DNA from: Bacteroidetes bacterium 43-16
Lineage (GTDB): Bacteria > Bacteroidota > Bacteroidia > Chitinophagales > Chitinophagaceae
Assembly: GCA_001897525.1 (NCBI GenBank)
Contig: MKTB01000015.1
Location: 310,001 to 374,000 of the forward strand
DNA: 64,000 nt
Direction: 5' to 3'
The translations under genes and the position numbers were made by a program. Shown piece after piece: positions 26,375 to 35,025 of the stretch (position 1 is the stretch's first letter; each line of letters opens with the position of its first letter). The notes under the pieces are model-generated. The model was not told the DNA's origin. It did not search any database and saw nothing but the letters and a program-made list of their open reading frames with translations.

Positions 26375-27391
26375 TTATAACTTCACAGAAGCATAAATAC
26401 GCTCAATAAGATGCACTACAGCAAGCCCTTCTTCCGGGGTAGTAGTCACTATACCATCATTATTTAAAACATCTATGACATTCTGGATCAAAAAATTATG
26501 ATTGGCAGCAGAACCTTTATAAGCGCCGTAATCATTGCCCGGCTGGGAAGGTGGCAGTTCTGGCATCTCATATCCTTCAATATGACAACATTCTACCCTA
26601 TCCATATACTGGCCCCCTATTTTTACACTTCCTTTTTCCGCGATGATGGTAATGGAGCTTTCCAGGTTTTTGTCCCAGACCGAAGTAGAAAAATTGATGG
26701 TTCCCACTCCCTCCTTCAGAAAATCAAACTGCACAACACCGCTGTCTTCAAATTCTGTAGTGCCCTGGTGATTAAAATCGTACAGACGTGTATTAATGTT
26801 GTCAATATCTCCAAACAGCCAGTACATAATATCGATAAAATGGGAGAATTGAGTAAATAAGGTCCCGCCATCAAGTACTTTAGTGCCGTGCCAGCTGTCT
26901 TTTTGATAATAGCGCTGGTCCCTGTTCCAGTAGCAGGAGATCTGCACCATATATAATTTTCCCAGGATTCCGGAGCTGACCACCTCCTTTAACCAGGCTA
27001 CTGGTGGAGAATAACGGTTTTGCATGACCACGAAAATATTCCGGTCTTTTTCCCGGGCCAGTTCAATGACCTGCGCTGCATCAGACGAGCTTAAAGCCAT
27101 AGGTTTCTCAATCACCACATCACGCCCGGAAGCTAATATTGAATTTGCCAGGGATGCGTGTAAACCATTAGGTACTGCAATATTGACCACATCAAAGGCC
27201 AGATCAGCCGCTAACAACTGCGCTATATCATTAAAAAACGGCACCTCGAAATGAGCTACATTCAACGTGCTTTTCTCTTTAATGTCCACCAGTGCCACCA
27301 GTTCTGCTTCCGGATTGGCCTGAATCATCGTAGCATGCCGCTTTCCTATATGCCCGCAACCGATAACTACAAATCTTACTTTACGCTTCAT
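26375..27391 (-). CDS. wbpB: Gfo/Idh/MocA oxidoreductase, WbpB/WlbA-like
   Basis: A 338-residue NAD-dependent oxidoreductase with [15 protein letters not shown] (NAD loop), [12 protein letters not shown] and the [11 protein letters not shown] motif carrying the conserved Lys of this family. The next gene upstream is a WbpD-like acyltransferase overlapping by 4 nt, the pairing seen in loci that make 2,3-diacetamido-uronic acids. The predicted step is oxidation of the 3-OH of UDP-GlcNAcA before transamination. It is the last gene of the rfb-wbp block; a promoter box for wza follows. Confidence 0.85.
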   Translation of the reverse strand: MKRKVRFVVIGCGHIGKRHATMIQANPEAELVALVDIKEKSTLNVAHFEVPFFNDIAQLLAADLAFDVVNIAVPNGLHASLANSILASGRDVVIEKPMALSSSDAAQVIELAREKDRNIFVVMQNRYSPPVAWLKEVVSSGILGKLYMVQISCYWNRDQRYYQKDSWHGTKVLDGGTLFTQFSHFIDIMYWLFGDIDNINTRLYDFNHQGTTEFEDSGVVQFDFLKEGVGTINFSTSVWDKNLESSITIIAEKGSVKIGGQYMDRVECCHIEGYEMPELPPSQPGNDYGAYKGSAANHNFLIQNVIDVLNNDGIVTTTPEEGLAVVHLIERIYASVKL

Positions 27392-27966
27392 TTAATTAAT
27401 TTGACCTTACCTGCTTCCAATTGATACCTCTCCCCGGTTTCCCTGCACACTGCATGATGGTCCTCATCAAACAACAATGGATGCCCGGCTTTACTTACCC
27501 AACCTTTCTGCACACCCGGATTTCCGAATACCATCGCGTAATCAGGAACATCTTTGGTGATCACAGCACCGGCACCGATCAATGCATAGGCACCGATCGT
27601 ATTACCGCAAATAATCGTTGCATTGGCACCGATACTTGCGCCCGTACAGATTTTAGTGGGCTTATACTGATCTTTTCTTTCTATAAATGCCCTTGGGTTG
27701 ATCACATTAGTAAAGACCACCGAAGGGCCTATAAAAACAGCATCCTCACAATGGATGCCTTCATATAAGGATACATTATTTTGCACTTTCACTCCATTGC
27801 CAAGAACGACATTATTGGCCACAAAACAATTCTGGCCTATAATACAGCCCTCCCCGATAATGGCACGCGGCATAATATGAGTAAAGTGCCAGATCTTGGC
27901 ACTTTTACCAATAGTTGCTCCGGCATCAACAATCGCCGATTCATGTATGAATACCTGTTCTTCCAT
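27388..27966 (-). CDS. wbpD: WbpD/WlbB-like UDP-amino-uronate N-acetyltransferase
   Basis: A 192-residue left-handed beta-helix acyltransferase. Hexapeptide repeats run from [14 protein letters not shown] to [29 protein letters not shown], followed by [19 protein letters not shown], the typical WbpD/WlbB end. The family acetylates the 3-amino group of UDP-2-acetamido-3-amino-2,3-dideoxy-glucuronate. Unlike the PglD-like gene at the far end of the cluster, this one has its full C-terminal coil. It overlaps the WbpB-like gene by 4 nt, so the two are translationally coupled. Confidence 0.88.
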   Translation of the reverse strand: MEEQVFIHESAIVDAGATIGKSAKIWHFTHIMPRAIIGEGCIIGQNCFVANNVVLGNGVKVQNNVSLYEGIHCEDAVFIGPSVVFTNVINPRAFIERKDQYKPTKICTGASIGANATIICGNTIGAYALIGAGAVITKDVPDYAMVFGNPGVQKGWVSKAGHPLLFDEDHHAVCRETGERYQLEAGKVKLIK

Positions 27967-27967
27967 G

Positions 27968-28828
27968 CTACTTAACTATGCCTTCCAGGTACCTGCCATA
28001 ACCACTCTTTTTAAGCGGTTCTGCCAGCTTCAATAATTGTGCTTTATCAATATACTTCATCCGGTAAGCAATCTCTTCCGGACAGCCTACTTTTAGCCCC
28101 TGCCTGTTTTCAATGATCTGCACAAATTGGCTGGCCTCCATCATAGAATCAAAAGTACCGGTATCCAGCCATGCAGTACCCCTGTTTAAGACACTTACCT
28201 TCAGCTTACCCATTTCCAGGTAGGCTTTATTGATATCTGTTATTTCATACTCACCCCTTGCAGAGGGTTGCAACTCCTTAGCTATAGATACTACCGAGTT
28301 GTCATAAAAATAAAGTCCGGGAACTGCATAATTTGATTTAGGCTGAGCCGGCTTCTCTTCAATAGAGACTACATTAAAGTCTTCATCAAATTCTACTACA
28401 CCATATCTTTCCGGGTCCTGGACCTGGTAAGCATATACTACGCCGCCTTCTACATTTGTATTGGCTTGTAACAATGTGCCCATTCCTGCCCCATAAAAAA
28501 TATTATCTCCAAGTACCAGGGCAACTTTATCGGCCCCTATGAACTTTTCTCCGAGTACAAAGGCCTGGGCCAGGCCATTAGGCACTTCCTGCACCACATA
28601 TTCAAAATTACAGCCCCATTGTTTACCATCTCCCAGAAGGCGGGTAAACCCCAATTGATCTTCAGGAGTGGTAATAATCAGTATATCCTTTATCCCGGCC
28701 ATCATGAGCACAGATAAAGGATAATATATCATTGGTTTATCATAAATGGGCATGAGCTGTTTACTGATGCCCTTAGTTATGGGATACAATCTTGTTCCGG
28801 AACCTCCGGCTAGTACTATTCCCTTCAT
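27968..28828 (-). CDS. rfbA: Glucose-1-phosphate thymidylyltransferase RfbA
   Basis: A 286-residue enzyme that makes dTDP-glucose from glucose-1-P and dTTP. The N-terminal [18 protein letters not shown] motif, [25 protein letters not shown] and [13 protein letters not shown] are the standard RfbA/RmlA sequence, and the length is normal. It stands 3 nt after rfbC and 1 nt before wbpD, so it is in one operon with them. With RfbB and RfbC it leads to dTDP-4-keto-L-rhamnose. RfbD is not found in this window. Confidence 0.95.
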   Translation of the reverse strand: MKGIVLAGGSGTRLYPITKGISKQLMPIYDKPMIYYPLSVLMMAGIKDILIITTPEDQLGFTRLLGDGKQWGCNFEYVVQEVPNGLAQAFVLGEKFIGADKVALVLGDNIFYGAGMGTLLQANTNVEGGVVYAYQVQDPERYGVVEFDEDFNVVSIEEKPAQPKSNYAVPGLYFYDNSVVSIAKELQPSARGEYEITDINKAYLEMGKLKVSVLNRGTAWLDTGTFDSMMEASQFVQIIENRQGLKVGCPEEIAYRMKYIDKAQLLKLAEPLKKSGYGRYLEGIVK

Positions 28829-28831
28829 AGT

Positions 28832-29371
28832 TTAGTCTTTATTAAAAAACGGGAGTTCCAGATCTTTTTCCGAAAACTGCATAGCAGATGCCGGCACTTC
28901 CCAGTCTATGGACAAAACCGGATCATCATACCTGATGCCAGCTTCTGCAGATTTATTATAAAAATTATCGCATTTATAGGCAAACACCGCAGTTTCACTC
29001 AATACGGAAAAGCCATGTGCAAAACCTCTCGGAATATACAATTGAAGATTATTTTCGGCACTCAGTTTTACACCGATCCAGTCTCCATATGTTGGAGAAC
29101 CGGGCCTTAAATCCACCGCAACATCTAAAACTTCCCCGGCCAGCACCCGGACCAGTTTTGCCTGGGCACTATCACCCGTTTGCATATGCAATCCCCTGAT
29201 GGTACCAAAGGTAGAGAAAGACTGGTTGTCTTGTACAAAATTACCATTTGCTTTGGTCAGTTCCTCAAACTTTACCTGGTTGAAACTTTCAAAAAAGTAT
29301 CCCCTCGCGTCTTCAAAAACGGATGGCTTGAGGAGGAAACAGCCTTTCAGTTTAGTCTCTTCTGCCTGCAT
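28832..29371 (-). CDS. rfbC: dTDP-4-dehydrorhamnose 3,5-epimerase RfbC
   Basis: A 179-residue cupin-fold epimerase of normal length. Motifs are FLLKPSVFEDARGYFFESF, FVQDNQSFSTFGTIRGLHMQ (catalytic His in RGLHMQ), KLVRVLAGEVLDVAVDLR and IPRGFAHGFSVLSE. It converts dTDP-4-keto-6-deoxy-glucose to dTDP-4-keto-L-rhamnose. The ATG follows the rfbB stop with no gap, so coupled translation is likely. Its presence without rfbD in the block is noted as a finding. Confidence 0.95.
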   Translation of the reverse strand: MQAEETKLKGCFLLKPSVFEDARGYFFESFNQVKFEELTKANGNFVQDNQSFSTFGTIRGLHMQTGDSAQAKLVRVLAGEVLDVAVDLRPGSPTYGDWIGVKLSAENNLQLYIPRGFAHGFSVLSETAVFAYKCDNFYNKSAEAGIRYDDPVLSIDWEVPASAMQFSEKDLELPFFNKD

Positions 29372-30427
29372 TTATCTTTTGTATTGATGTTCGTAATATT
29401 GTTGATAGGCTCCGCTGGTCACATTTTGCAGCCAGTCTTCATTCGCCAAGTACCAGTCTACCGTACGCTCCAGTCCTTCTTCAAACTGTAAGCTGGGAGC
29501 CCAGCCCAGTTCTTCCTGGAGTTTTGTAGCATCTATAGCATAGCGTAAGTCATGCCCTGCCCGGTCGGTGACATAGGTGATCAGCTTTGCCGATGCACCG
29601 GCTTCACGACCTAATTTCTGATCCATGATAGCACATAATAAATGGATCAGGTCAATATTGGTCCATTCATTATGCCCGCCTATATTATAGGTAGTACCCG
29701 AAGCGGCCTTATGAAAGATAATATCTATAGCACGTGCATGGTCTTCCACAAACAGCCAGTCTCTGACATTCTCCCCTTTACCATAAATGGGTATAGGCTT
29801 GTTTTGCTTGATATTGTTAATAGAAAGAGGGATCAGTTTTTCCGGGAAGTGGTGAGAGCCATAGTTATTAGAACAGTTCGAGATCACGCAATCCATTCCA
29901 TAAGTGTCATAATAAGCCCTTACAAAATGGTCGGAACTTGCCTTGGAGGCAGAATATGGACTATGAGGATCATAAGCAGTTGTTTCTTCAAACATACCTT
30001 CTGCACCTAAAGAACCATACACTTCATCTGTGGAAACATGATAAAAACGATGCTTATCATAAGCTCCTTTCCAGGCATTTTTTGCCACATTCAGGAGGGT
30101 AACCGTACCCACCACATTTGTCATTACAAAATCCAGGGGATTAGTAATGCTCCTGTCTACATGGCTTTCCGCGGCTAAATGAATGACCGCATCCGGCTTG
30201 TAGGTTTCAAATAGAGATTCAATAAATGCGGTATCACAAATATCTCCTTTTACAAATTTATAATTAGGAGCGTCTTCAATATCTTTTAAATTAGCCAGGT
30301 TGCCTGCGTAGGTAAGCTTGTCTAAATTTATAATGGTATAATCAGGATAAGCGGTCACAAATCTCCTTACTACATGAGATCCTATGAAACCTGCTCCTCC
30401 TGTAATGATGATTGTCTGATCAGACAT
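29372..30427 (-). CDS. rfbB: dTDP-glucose 4,6-dehydratase RfbB
   Basis: A 351-residue extended SDR enzyme with ITGGAGFIGSHVVRRF, HLAAESHVDRSI, STDEVYGSLG, TAYDPHSPYSASKASSDHFV (catalytic YxxxK) and VRDWLFVEDHARAI. It removes water from dTDP-glucose to give the 4-keto-6-deoxy intermediate, the first committed step for deoxy sugars. It is the first sugar gene of the polysaccharide locus in transcription order. It lies 15 nt after an ExbB-like gene and has no promoter box in between, so it is probably cotranscribed with that gene. Confidence 0.95.
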   Translation of the reverse strand: MSDQTIIITGGAGFIGSHVVRRFVTAYPDYTIINLDKLTYAGNLANLKDIEDAPNYKFVKGDICDTAFIESLFETYKPDAVIHLAAESHVDRSITNPLDFVMTNVVGTVTLLNVAKNAWKGAYDKHRFYHVSTDEVYGSLGAEGMFEETTAYDPHSPYSASKASSDHFVRAYYDTYGMDCVISNCSNNYGSHHFPEKLIPLSINNIKQNKPIPIYGKGENVRDWLFVEDHARAIDIIFHKAASGTTYNIGGHNEWTNIDLIHLLCAIMDQKLGREAGASAKLITYVTDRAGHDLRYAIDATKLQEELGWAPSLQFEEGLERTVDWYLANEDWLQNVTSGAYQQYYEHQYKR

Positions 30428-30442
30428 TGTTGTTATTTATAA

Positions 30443-31153
30443 TTAAGAATGAGCAGGAGTATGCAGGATATCTACCAGTTCGGTAGCGGCTGTTTCTATT
30501 TGATTCACTCCCTTATTGATCCTCGCATTCAAATAATTGTAGGCTACATAGGCTACCAGACCAATAATAAGGCCCGTGGCAGAAGTAACCATTTTGGTAT
30601 AAATACCACCGGCCACACTATTGATAGAGAAAGCAGGATCGTGCTGAATGTTATAGAACATCACGATCATACCTACGATAGTACCTAAGAAACCAAAGAT
30701 AGGAGCAATACCTGCGATTACAGAAAGTGCGCCCAGGTTTTTCTCCATTGCATACACTTCCAGCTTCCCGGCATTCTCCATAGACTTTTCTATATGATCT
30801 ATAGGTTTGCCTATCCTGCTGATCCCCTTAACGATCACTCTTGGGGTAGAGGCATCATAATTCTTACATAATTGTTGTGCACCCGACAGGTTACCTTCAA
30901 CGATCTTCTCTCTCACCCTGGACATAAAATCCTGGGGGATATTCAACATCTTCCTGATCGTAATAAAGCGCTCAAAAAACACATAAACAGCAATAAGGCT
31001 ACAGATCAGCAAAGGAATCATCAGTACCCCACCTTCTTTCAACAAATACCACAAAGACAAAGTCTCTTGTTTGGGAACTGCGGGTTGTGGGGCTGCAACC
31101 ATATGCTGGGCTGTATCTATAGCAGCCTGAAGTAATACCGGGCTCAAACTCAT
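30443..31153 (-). CDS. MotA/TolQ/ExbB proton-channel family protein
   Basis: A 236-residue inner-membrane protein with three hydrophobic segments: about 35-59 (GGVLMIPLLICSLIAVYVFF), 127-150 (GALSVIAGIAPIFGFLGTIV) and 178-205. The GFLGTIVGMI stretch and the late TSATGLIIGLVAYVAYN are typical of ExbB/TolQ. Normally an ExbD/TolR gene follows; here a rfbB gene follows after 15 nt. A possible partner is elsewhere. It could power TonB-type or Tol-type transport, but nothing here says which. Its promoter box carries a -33 element that overlaps an upstream terminator. Confidence 0.85.
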   Translation of the reverse strand: MSLSPVLLQAAIDTAQHMVAAPQPAVPKQETLSLWYLLKEGGVLMIPLLICSLIAVYVFFERFITIRKMLNIPQDFMSRVREKIVEGNLSGAQQLCKNYDASTPRVIVKGISRIGKPIDHIEKSMENAGKLEVYAMEKNLGALSVIAGIAPIFGFLGTIVGMIVMFYNIQHDPAFSINSVAGGIYTKMVTSATGLIIGLVAYVAYNYLNARINKGVNQIETAATELVDILHTPAHS

Positions 31154-31181
31154 TATATCTAGAAATTATTTTTGAATAGAA

Positions 31182-31189
31182 CAAAAGTA
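31182..31189 (-). promoter_or_regulatory. TACTTTTG -7 box with TTTG at -33
   Basis: Minus-strand TACTTTTG lies 28 nt upstream of the ExbB-like ATG. A TTTG at 31210-31213 stands 20 nt further upstream, giving the full Bacteroidota arrangement TTTG-N20-TAnnTTTG. The -33 TTTG falls in the loop of the terminator hairpin of the preceding FKBP gene. This is the best-supported promoter in the window. Confidence 0.65.
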
Positions 31190-31193
31190 AAAA

Positions 31194-31224
31194 AAATGGG
31201 TAAAACTTTCAAATTTACCCATTT
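31194..31224 (-). terminator. Rho-independent terminator after the FKBP gene
   Basis: An 11-bp perfect stem (AAATGGGTAAA / TTTACCCATTT) with a 9-nt loop, followed on the minus strand by a run of T. It begins 26 nt after the FKBP stop codon. The hairpin overlaps the promoter of the next gene. Confidence 0.8.
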
Positions 31225-31249
31225 CCTACTCGTATTTTATAATTACAAA

Positions 31250-31678
31250 TTAGCCTATTTCCACTAATTCAATATCAAATACTAAATCTTTACCTGCCAA
31301 AACGTGGTTAGCATCTAAAATAACAGACTCTTCTTTAACTTCAGCAATAATTACCGGAAATACATTTCCTTGGTTATCACTCAAGTGCATCTGCATACCT
31401 ACCTCAGGTGCAGCACCTTCAGGGAAGTCTGTTTTAGGAAACTCCAACATATTTTCTGGATTTGCAGGACCGTAAGCTTCTTCCACAGGAATATCTACAG
31501 TTTTTTTATCACCTACTACCATTCCGATCAAGGCATCATCAAATCCTTTGATCACCTGACCTTGACCAACCACAAATTGCAGAGGCTCACGACCTTCTGA
31601 ACTATCAAATGTTGTACCATCTGTCAATTTACCGTGATAATGCACCTTTACAGTATCACCTGCTTTTACTTGCGCCAT
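31250..31678 (-). CDS. SlyD-like FKBP-type peptidyl-prolyl isomerase
   Basis: A 142-residue FKBP with VKVHYHGKLTDGTTFDSSEG, FVVGQGQVIKGFDDALIGM and an inserted-flap region YGPANPENMLEFPKTDFPEG, which is the SlyD-type arrangement. The metal-binding His/Cys-rich tail of E. coli SlyD is missing; the protein ends at DIELVEIG. Such enzymes catalyse prolyl isomerisation and act as folding helpers in the cytoplasm. It has its own strong terminator and is not in the sugar operon. Confidence 0.9.
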   Translation of the reverse strand: MAQVKAGDTVKVHYHGKLTDGTTFDSSEGREPLQFVVGQGQVIKGFDDALIGMVVGDKKTVDIPVEEAYGPANPENMLEFPKTDFPEGAAPEVGMQMHLSDNQGNVFPVIIAEVKEESVILDANHVLAGKDLVFDIELVEIG

Positions 31679-31811
31679 AAAATGCTTAATATAATGTTTA
31701 AAACTGCACGCAAGATATCTTTTAATTACCTTACTGCAAACTTTTATTGAAATACTTAAGATATATTTAAAATAAATAATACCTCACAAATACCTGGTTA
31801 CAAATCAATAC

Positions 31812-32738
31812 TTATACGAGGATATCGTAACATTTATGGATCTGCTTATTCCTGAAATCTTCGGGAATAGTCTCCTGGCTGATCTCTTTCACCGACTGCA
31901 CTTTTAGCCTCGAAAAATCCGGCTGGAAATTCCTGAAATTGTTGGAAAAATAAATTTTTGCACCCGGGTTGCAATGTTTCAGCAATAAGTGCAGCATCGT
32001 AGGATGATCTCTTTGCGTATCCCAGGTGCCGCTCATGCGCTTGCTGTTACTGAAACTGGGCGGGTCAACGATTACCAGGTCATATTTGCGGGTCACCTCC
32101 CCTTTCAAAAAGGTCATCACATCTCCCTGTATAAAGTCCTCCTCTATTATTTCCAGGTCGTTCAGCGCAAAGTTCTCTTTAGTCCACTGTATATAAGTCT
32201 GGGACAAGTCTACCGTGGTCACGCCGGTAGCACCCGATGCCGCGGCATAAACCGAAAAAGAACCGGTATAGGCAAAAAGGTTCAATACCTGCTTACCTTT
32301 TGCTTCCGTTAAAAAACGGCTGCGTAAAGGCCGGTGGTCCAGGAAAAGACCCGTGTCCAGGTAGTCGCTCAGGTTCACCCGGAATTTAAGTCCGCCTTCT
32401 GCTACGACCATCTTATGCTGTACTGCCGCTACTTTTTCATACTGCTCTTCCCGCCGGGCCAGTACCCTGCGGTGCTTGACAAAGACTTTTTCCTCCGGCA
32501 CATGCAGCACTTCAGTAATTACCTTGCCTGCTGCACTCACATATTCGTCCTGCTCCTCCACGCTTTGATAACGGCTCAGGTAAGCGGATACATGGATACA
32601 ATCTTCATAAATATCTACACAGAAAGGATATTCCGGGATATCATGGTCATATATCCTGTAGCAGCTCACCGCATTACGGTCAGCCCACTTAGCAGTATGC
32701 TTGAAGTTTTTCTTCAAACGGTTGGCAAATGGTTCCAT
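31812..32738 (-). CDS. RlmK-like SAM-dependent rRNA methyltransferase
   Basis: About 308 residues from ATG 32738; a GTG at 32750 is the alternative start. The protein has FANRLKKNFKHTAKWADR and CYRIYDHDIPEY in the N-terminal part, LNLFAYTGSFSVYAAASGA (SAM site) and VDPPSFSNSKRM...DTQRDH, the hallmark of the RlmK half of RlmKL, followed by IYFSNNFRNF. RlmK methylates 23S rRNA guanine; as a stand-alone protein the exact target is not proven. It starts about 12 nt after the ComA-like stop, so the two genes are probably cotranscribed. Confidence 0.82.
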   Translation of the reverse strand: MEPFANRLKKNFKHTAKWADRNAVSCYRIYDHDIPEYPFCVDIYEDCIHVSAYLSRYQSVEEQDEYVSAAGKVITEVLHVPEEKVFVKHRRVLARREEQYEKVAAVQHKMVVAEGGLKFRVNLSDYLDTGLFLDHRPLRSRFLTEAKGKQVLNLFAYTGSFSVYAAASGATGVTTVDLSQTYIQWTKENFALNDLEIIEEDFIQGDVMTFLKGEVTRKYDLVIVDPPSFSNSKRMSGTWDTQRDHPTMLHLLLKHCNPGAKIYFSNNFRNFQPDFSRLKVQSVKEISQETIPEDFRNKQIHKCYDILV

Positions 32739-32750
32739 ACCGTCGATCAC

Positions 32751-33518
32751 TTATTTATCCAGAAACATAGTAAAAGAATCACCCCTTAAGCCGATACGCA
32801 TCGCTTCCAAAGGAATCACTTCGTTCGGAGCAATATTACCGAGGTTTACATTACAGCCCAGCAGGTTTAAGAAATACATTTGTTGCGCTTTCTGCGGCGC
32901 TTCCCAGAGTATTTTTTCTGCAGGAATTTTGGTCAGGATCTCCTGTACCAGGCCTTCCCTCACTTCTCCTGACCCCCTGTAAATACCGATATTTCCGGCT
33001 TCTCTCGCTTCTGCAATTACGGTAGAAGAACCTGCGTCCAGCTCTGCCTGCATCTGCTCGATCCATTTATAAGGAGGCATTACATTAGAAGCATCTTTAC
33101 TACCCACCTCTGAAAGTACGGTGAAGCCTTCTGATGCCAGGCGTTCAATATGTTTACATTTCTCTGCATGCGGAATGGTCACGGAGCCGTCAGAAACTTC
33201 AAGATACTTCATCCCATACTCTTTCAAAGCATTGATATAATCATCTAATTGATTCCTTACCAGGAACGCTTCAAATAAGGTACCGCCAAAGTAAACCGGC
33301 AAATCTGCTGCTGCATACACGGCCAGTTTCTCCTTTAAATTAGGGGTCACCGCTGCTGTTCCGAATCCGAGCTTAATGATATCTACATGAGGTCTTGCAA
33401 TAGACAGGAAATTATGCACTTCAGGTATGCTCAAACCCTTATCCATTACCATTGTGATGCCATCTTTACGTGGCACAGAAGTACGTGCCGGCATTTGCCC
33501 TAAATTGAAATTTATCAT
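32751..33518 (-). CDS. comA: Phosphosulfolactate synthase ComA-like
   Basis: About 255 residues from ATG 33518; the longer frame to 33554 adds an unlikely N-terminus. Visible are PRKDGITMVMDKGLS, VDIIKLGFGTAAV, YFGGTLFEAFLV, EVSDGSVTIPH and the VLSEVGSKDAS stretch, typical of ComA. The enzyme adds sulfite to phosphoenolpyruvate to give phosphosulfolactate, first known from coenzyme M synthesis. In Bacteroidota a link to sulfonate metabolism or sulfonolipid headgroups is plausible but not shown here. No ComB or ComC gene was seen nearby. Confidence 0.87.
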   Translation of the reverse strand: MINFNLGQMPARTSVPRKDGITMVMDKGLSIPEVHNFLSIARPHVDIIKLGFGTAAVTPNLKEKLAVYAAADLPVYFGGTLFEAFLVRNQLDDYINALKEYGMKYLEVSDGSVTIPHAEKCKHIERLASEGFTVLSEVGSKDASNVMPPYKWIEQMQAELDAGSSTVIAEAREAGNIGIYRGSGEVREGLVQEILTKIPAEKILWEAPQKAQQMYFLNLLGCNVNLGNIAPNEVIPLEAMRIGLRGDSFTMFLDK

Positions 33519-33623
33519 TATCTCATAATTAATTAGTCTGCAAAAATACATCATCTCTCTGAAAAGCGTTCACACATAATCCTGTAGCGTGCAAAAAGCT
33601 GGATGAAGGATTTATTTTTGCCC

Positions 33624-33631
33624 TACCTTTG
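33624..33631 (+). promoter_or_regulatory. TACCTTTG -7 box close to a start codon
   Basis: Exact TAnnTTTG match ending 6 nt before ATG 33638 of the M16-like gene; a second match, TATTTTTG, lies at 33613-33620. If the nearer box is used, transcription would begin at or very near the start codon. Confidence 0.5.
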
Positions 33632-33637
33632 CCTCCT

Positions 33638-34924
33638 ATGCGTAACAGAAGTATTCCTCCTCAAATACACGATGCGATTAGCTTTGACTTTAGTTTACAG
33701 CCTTGCAACATCATAACTTGTGACAATAATATCCCGCTTTACTGGATCAATGCCGGTGCACAGGAAGTCATCGAGATCAGCCTTGTATTTAAAGCCGGTA
33801 TCTGGCATGAGCCTCATAATGCTGTAGCGCAAACCGTGGCGGCCTTACTTAAAAGCGGTACCTCAACACAGAATGCCTTGGCCATTAACGAGGCCATTGA
33901 ATATTACGGGGCCTCATTGAAGGTAAGTGCCAATAATGACTGGGCTTTTGTGACCCTGCATTGCCTCAGCAAACATGCCACGGCCATCTTACCTACCCTT
34001 CATGCCATCCTGACTGATGCTGCATTTGAAGCACATGAACTGGAACTTTACAAGCAGAATGCCCTTCAAAGACTGGCGGTAAACCTGAGACAGAGCGATT
34101 TTGTCGCCAACAGGAATATTGATGCGCTGCTCTTTGGCCGGGAACATCCTTACGGGAAATATACAGAAGCAGCCGATATCCAGGCACTGACTACAGAACA
34201 ACTACGCGATTTCCATAAAAAGAACTATGCTGCCAATAATTGCCGCATCTTCGTTTGTGGTAACTATACAGACGCTACTTTACAAGCCATAGTGGACACT
34301 TTCGGGAAGGACAACTGGAACGAAAGCCTGGCTTATACCACACAAAACACTGCGGACATAGCCGGTAGTGAACAAAAACTGTTTCGCATCATTAATGATG
34401 AAACCAGTGTGCAGGGCGCGATCAGGATGGCACGCATGATCCCTAAGCGGGACGATCCTGTCTTCCCGGAGCTTTTTGTTATGAATACCGTGTTCGGCGG
34501 CTATTTCGGTTCCAGGCTCATGGCCAATATCAGGGAAGATAAAGGCTATACTTATGGCATTTATTCCAGTCTCCTGAGCTATATACATGCCGGAGTGATG
34601 ATGATCGGCACCGAAGCCGGGAAAGAGGTTTGTGAGCAAACCATTGTCGAGGTTAAGAAAGAAATGAAACTCATGCAGGAAACCCTGGTCCCTGAGCAGG
34701 AATTGCTGCTGGTGAAAAACTACCTGCTGGGCAGTATCCTGGGCGACCTGGATGGTCCTTTTTCCATTATGCAAAGGTGGAAAAACCTGATCCTGAACGA
34801 CCAGGACATCCATACCTTCAACCGGAACATCAAGGTGTATAAAAACATTACACCGCAACGGTTGCAGGAGCTGGCTCAGATGTACCTGCACGAAGCTGCT
34901 TTCTACGAATTAGTAGTAACTTAA
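33638..34924 (+). CDS. M16-family peptidase-like protein without zinc site
   Basis: About 428 residues from ATG 33638; the in-frame TTG at 33629 lies inside a promoter box and is unlikely. The fold is M16 (LVFKAGIWHEPHNAV, YYGASLKVSANNDWAFVTLHCL, then REDKGYTYGIYSSLLSY in the second half). At the catalytic H-x-x-E-H position the sequence is AVAQTVAALLKSGT, so both His and the Glu are replaced. Family members like this usually act as the non-catalytic partner of an adjacent active M16 protein, but no such gene is next to it. No clear signal peptide was seen. It ends at a strong shared terminator. Confidence 0.85.
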   Translation: MRNRSIPPQIHDAISFDFSLQPCNIITCDNNIPLYWINAGAQEVIEISLVFKAGIWHEPHNAVAQTVAALLKSGTSTQNALAINEAIEYYGASLKVSANNDWAFVTLHCLSKHATAILPTLHAILTDAAFEAHELELYKQNALQRLAVNLRQSDFVANRNIDALLFGREHPYGKYTEAADIQALTTEQLRDFHKKNYAANNCRIFVCGNYTDATLQAIVDTFGKDNWNESLAYTTQNTADIAGSEQKLFRIINDETSVQGAIRMARMIPKRDDPVFPELFVMNTVFGGYFGSRLMANIREDKGYTYGIYSSLLSYIHAGVMMIGTEAGKEVCEQTIVEVKKEMKLMQETLVPEQELLLVKNYLLGSILGDLDGPFSIMQRWKNLILNDQDIHTFNRNIKVYKNITPQRLQELAQMYLHEAAFYELVVT

Positions 34925-34970
34925 GAGCAACAGGACTGAACAGTAAGCATGACACTAACTGACTATAAAT

Positions 34971-35003
34971 AACAAAGGCGAATCTGATCGATTCGCCTTT
35001 GTT
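34971..35003. terminator. Bidirectional terminator hairpin
   Basis: A perfect 14-bp stem (AACAAAGGCGAATC / GATTCGCCTTTGTT) with a 5-nt loop between the convergent M16-like and DUF5606-like genes. T-rich ends on both strands fit use in both directions. Confidence 0.75.
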
Positions 35004-35025
35004 ATATACCATAATCAATGATTGA

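Noticed and set aside
34280-34891. 203-residue minus-strand frame inside the M16-like gene
   Set aside because: Rich in His/Gln, no domain, fully antisense to a well-supported gene.
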